Part shown: piece after piece, positions 63,183 to 64,000 of the stretch
Layout of the letters: every line of letters starts with the position of its first letter
How positions within the stretch are numbered: the stretch's first letter is position 1
Assembly (NCBI GenBank): GCA_009193035.1
Contig: SWDT01000075.1
Location: 1 to 64,000 of the forward strand
Length of the DNA stretch: 64,000 bases
Source of the DNA: Halicephalobus mephisto
Lineage: Eukaryota > Nematoda > Chromadorea > Rhabditida > Panagrolaimidae
Reading direction: 5' to 3'
Notes under the pieces: model-generated
What the model was told of the DNA's origin: nothing
Databases searched by the model: none
The model's input: only the letters and a program-made list of their open reading frames with translations
Translations under genes and position numbers: made by a program

Positions 63183-64000
63183 ATGCCGAAAAGATACTTC
63201 TTTGGTAGGGAGAAGATATCCTGTAATGGGCTTAAAATATTAGCCAATGATGGGATAGAGATAGATCCAGTGAGGAAAAGAGATGTTGAAGTCAGTGCAA
63301 CTTTAGTGAGAGATCCTGTAGATGCCTTTTGTAAACTATTCAATATCGCGCCGGTTGATATGGTAAGCCCATTTTTAATCATTTTATCGATAGATCTATG
63401 TTCAATTATAGCTAGAACTATGTCTCAGTCCATCAACGAAGTTTATGCAATTACTGACATTTGTCGTTGAAAATAATAAGAACCATAACGTTGTAGTCAA
63501 CGTACTATTAGACACCGTTATGAAACATTTTCATGGAGGTATTAAATATTATGGAAACCATGTCGTGTTACTTGTTCGTGAGCCAAATCATCAAATATCT
63601 CTGGAAGATATAGAACAGGAAGTAGATTTTAACTAGGTGATGTTTCTCGAATAATTTTCCTATATTGTAGGTGAAGGAACTATTCGCTAATGGAAAAGCT
63701 CAGAAGTTTGACTGTTTGGACTTCAAAGCTATGTTTAACTACGAAATACTTGAAGTACAGCCTATTGGTGGATGTTTAACACAAATTGATGAATGTCGAC
63801 AACACTCAAATATTCCACTTTATTTTGTTCTCTCCAATGATATTGAAAATTCAAATTTGATAATTTCTGAAACAGAACGCACTTACTGCTATTTATCACA
63901 GCTTGTTGTGCAGATTTTTATTCTTTTGAAACACTATTACGAAAGTGAAGACTACAAAATAGACAATATTAATGATTGTCATCATTTGTCTGACTTGTTG
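63183..64000 (+). CDS. GTPase gene D: A-type N-terminal module, cut by window end
   Basis: Three exons so far (63183-63362, 63412-63621, 63671 onward), all phase 0. The ATG follows directly after a TTTCAG acceptor. The protein starts MPKRYFFGREKISCNGLKIL. Exon 2 begins LELCLSPSTKFMQLLTFVVE and exon 3 has VKELFANGKAQKFDCLDF and FNYEILEVQPIGG. These align with gene A exon by exon: MSWRYFFDRD; FEMYKKSNMFMKMLTHLF; NVVASILDGGRIHDLI; FDYQPVDIDS. Frames stay open to the last base, about 240 residues so far. A G domain is expected beyond the window but is not seen. Confidence 0.7.

Overview
This window looks like a piece of a free-living rhabditid nematode genome related to Caenorhabditis but not C. 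elegans itself. The evidence is AT-rich non-coding DNA, short introns with TTTCAG-type acceptors, acceptor-like AG sites directly in front of start codons (as in spliced-leader trans-splicing), nematode chemoreceptors, a cuticle collagen, a cysteine-rich module protein of the nematode ET type, and genes whose closest relatives are worm wwp-1, icd-2, psf-3, mcm-5, sac-2 and smp-1. From memory, wwp-1, icd-2 and psf-3 lie close together on C. elegans chromosome I, so part of the window looks like a conserved block. Gene models were assembled by hand by joining exons whose splice phases agree. None has transcript support. Layout: 1-2.3 kb holds the end of one chemoreceptor gene and a broken second copy. 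3.2-11.9 kb holds two members (A on -, B on +) of a poorly known P-loop GTPase family, with a decayed exon fragment between them. 12.2-20.8 kb is a run of four same-strand housekeeping genes: wwp-1, NAC alpha, PFKFB and a dolichol kinase-like gene. The PFKFB/dolichol kinase pair, and less strongly wwp-1/NAC alpha, has operon-like spacing. 22.7-27.5 kb holds a Sac2/INPP5F phosphatase converging on the GINS subunit Psf3. 28.6-34.3 kb holds a cysteine-rich surface protein gene with MCM5 nested on the other strand in its second intron. A cuticle collagen follows at 35.1-36.0 kb. 36-48.8 kb has no convincing gene and is packed with tandem repeats, MITE-like inverted-repeat elements and SINE-like insertions. 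48.8-57.1 kb holds a transmembrane semaphorin with a 5.3 kb repeat-filled first intron. 57.8-64 kb returns to the GTPase family: gene C, an unrecognised decaying gene, and gene D cut by the window end. The most unusual part is the GTPase family. Two architectures can be recognised from the exons. Genes A and D share one N-terminal module; genes B and C share another, with exon 1 and exon 2 of exactly equal lengths (231 and 213 nt). Gene B appears to be a complete C-type protein fused in frame, through a proline-rich repeat linker, to the G domain and tail of an A-type protein. The G domains share near-identical DNA patches while the rest of the genes has diverged, which suggests gene conversion. 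The B and C promoters share a 75-base gap-free block up to the ATG. The set looks like a fast-evolving, duplicating family, possibly for defence or stress, but the sequence does not show its function.
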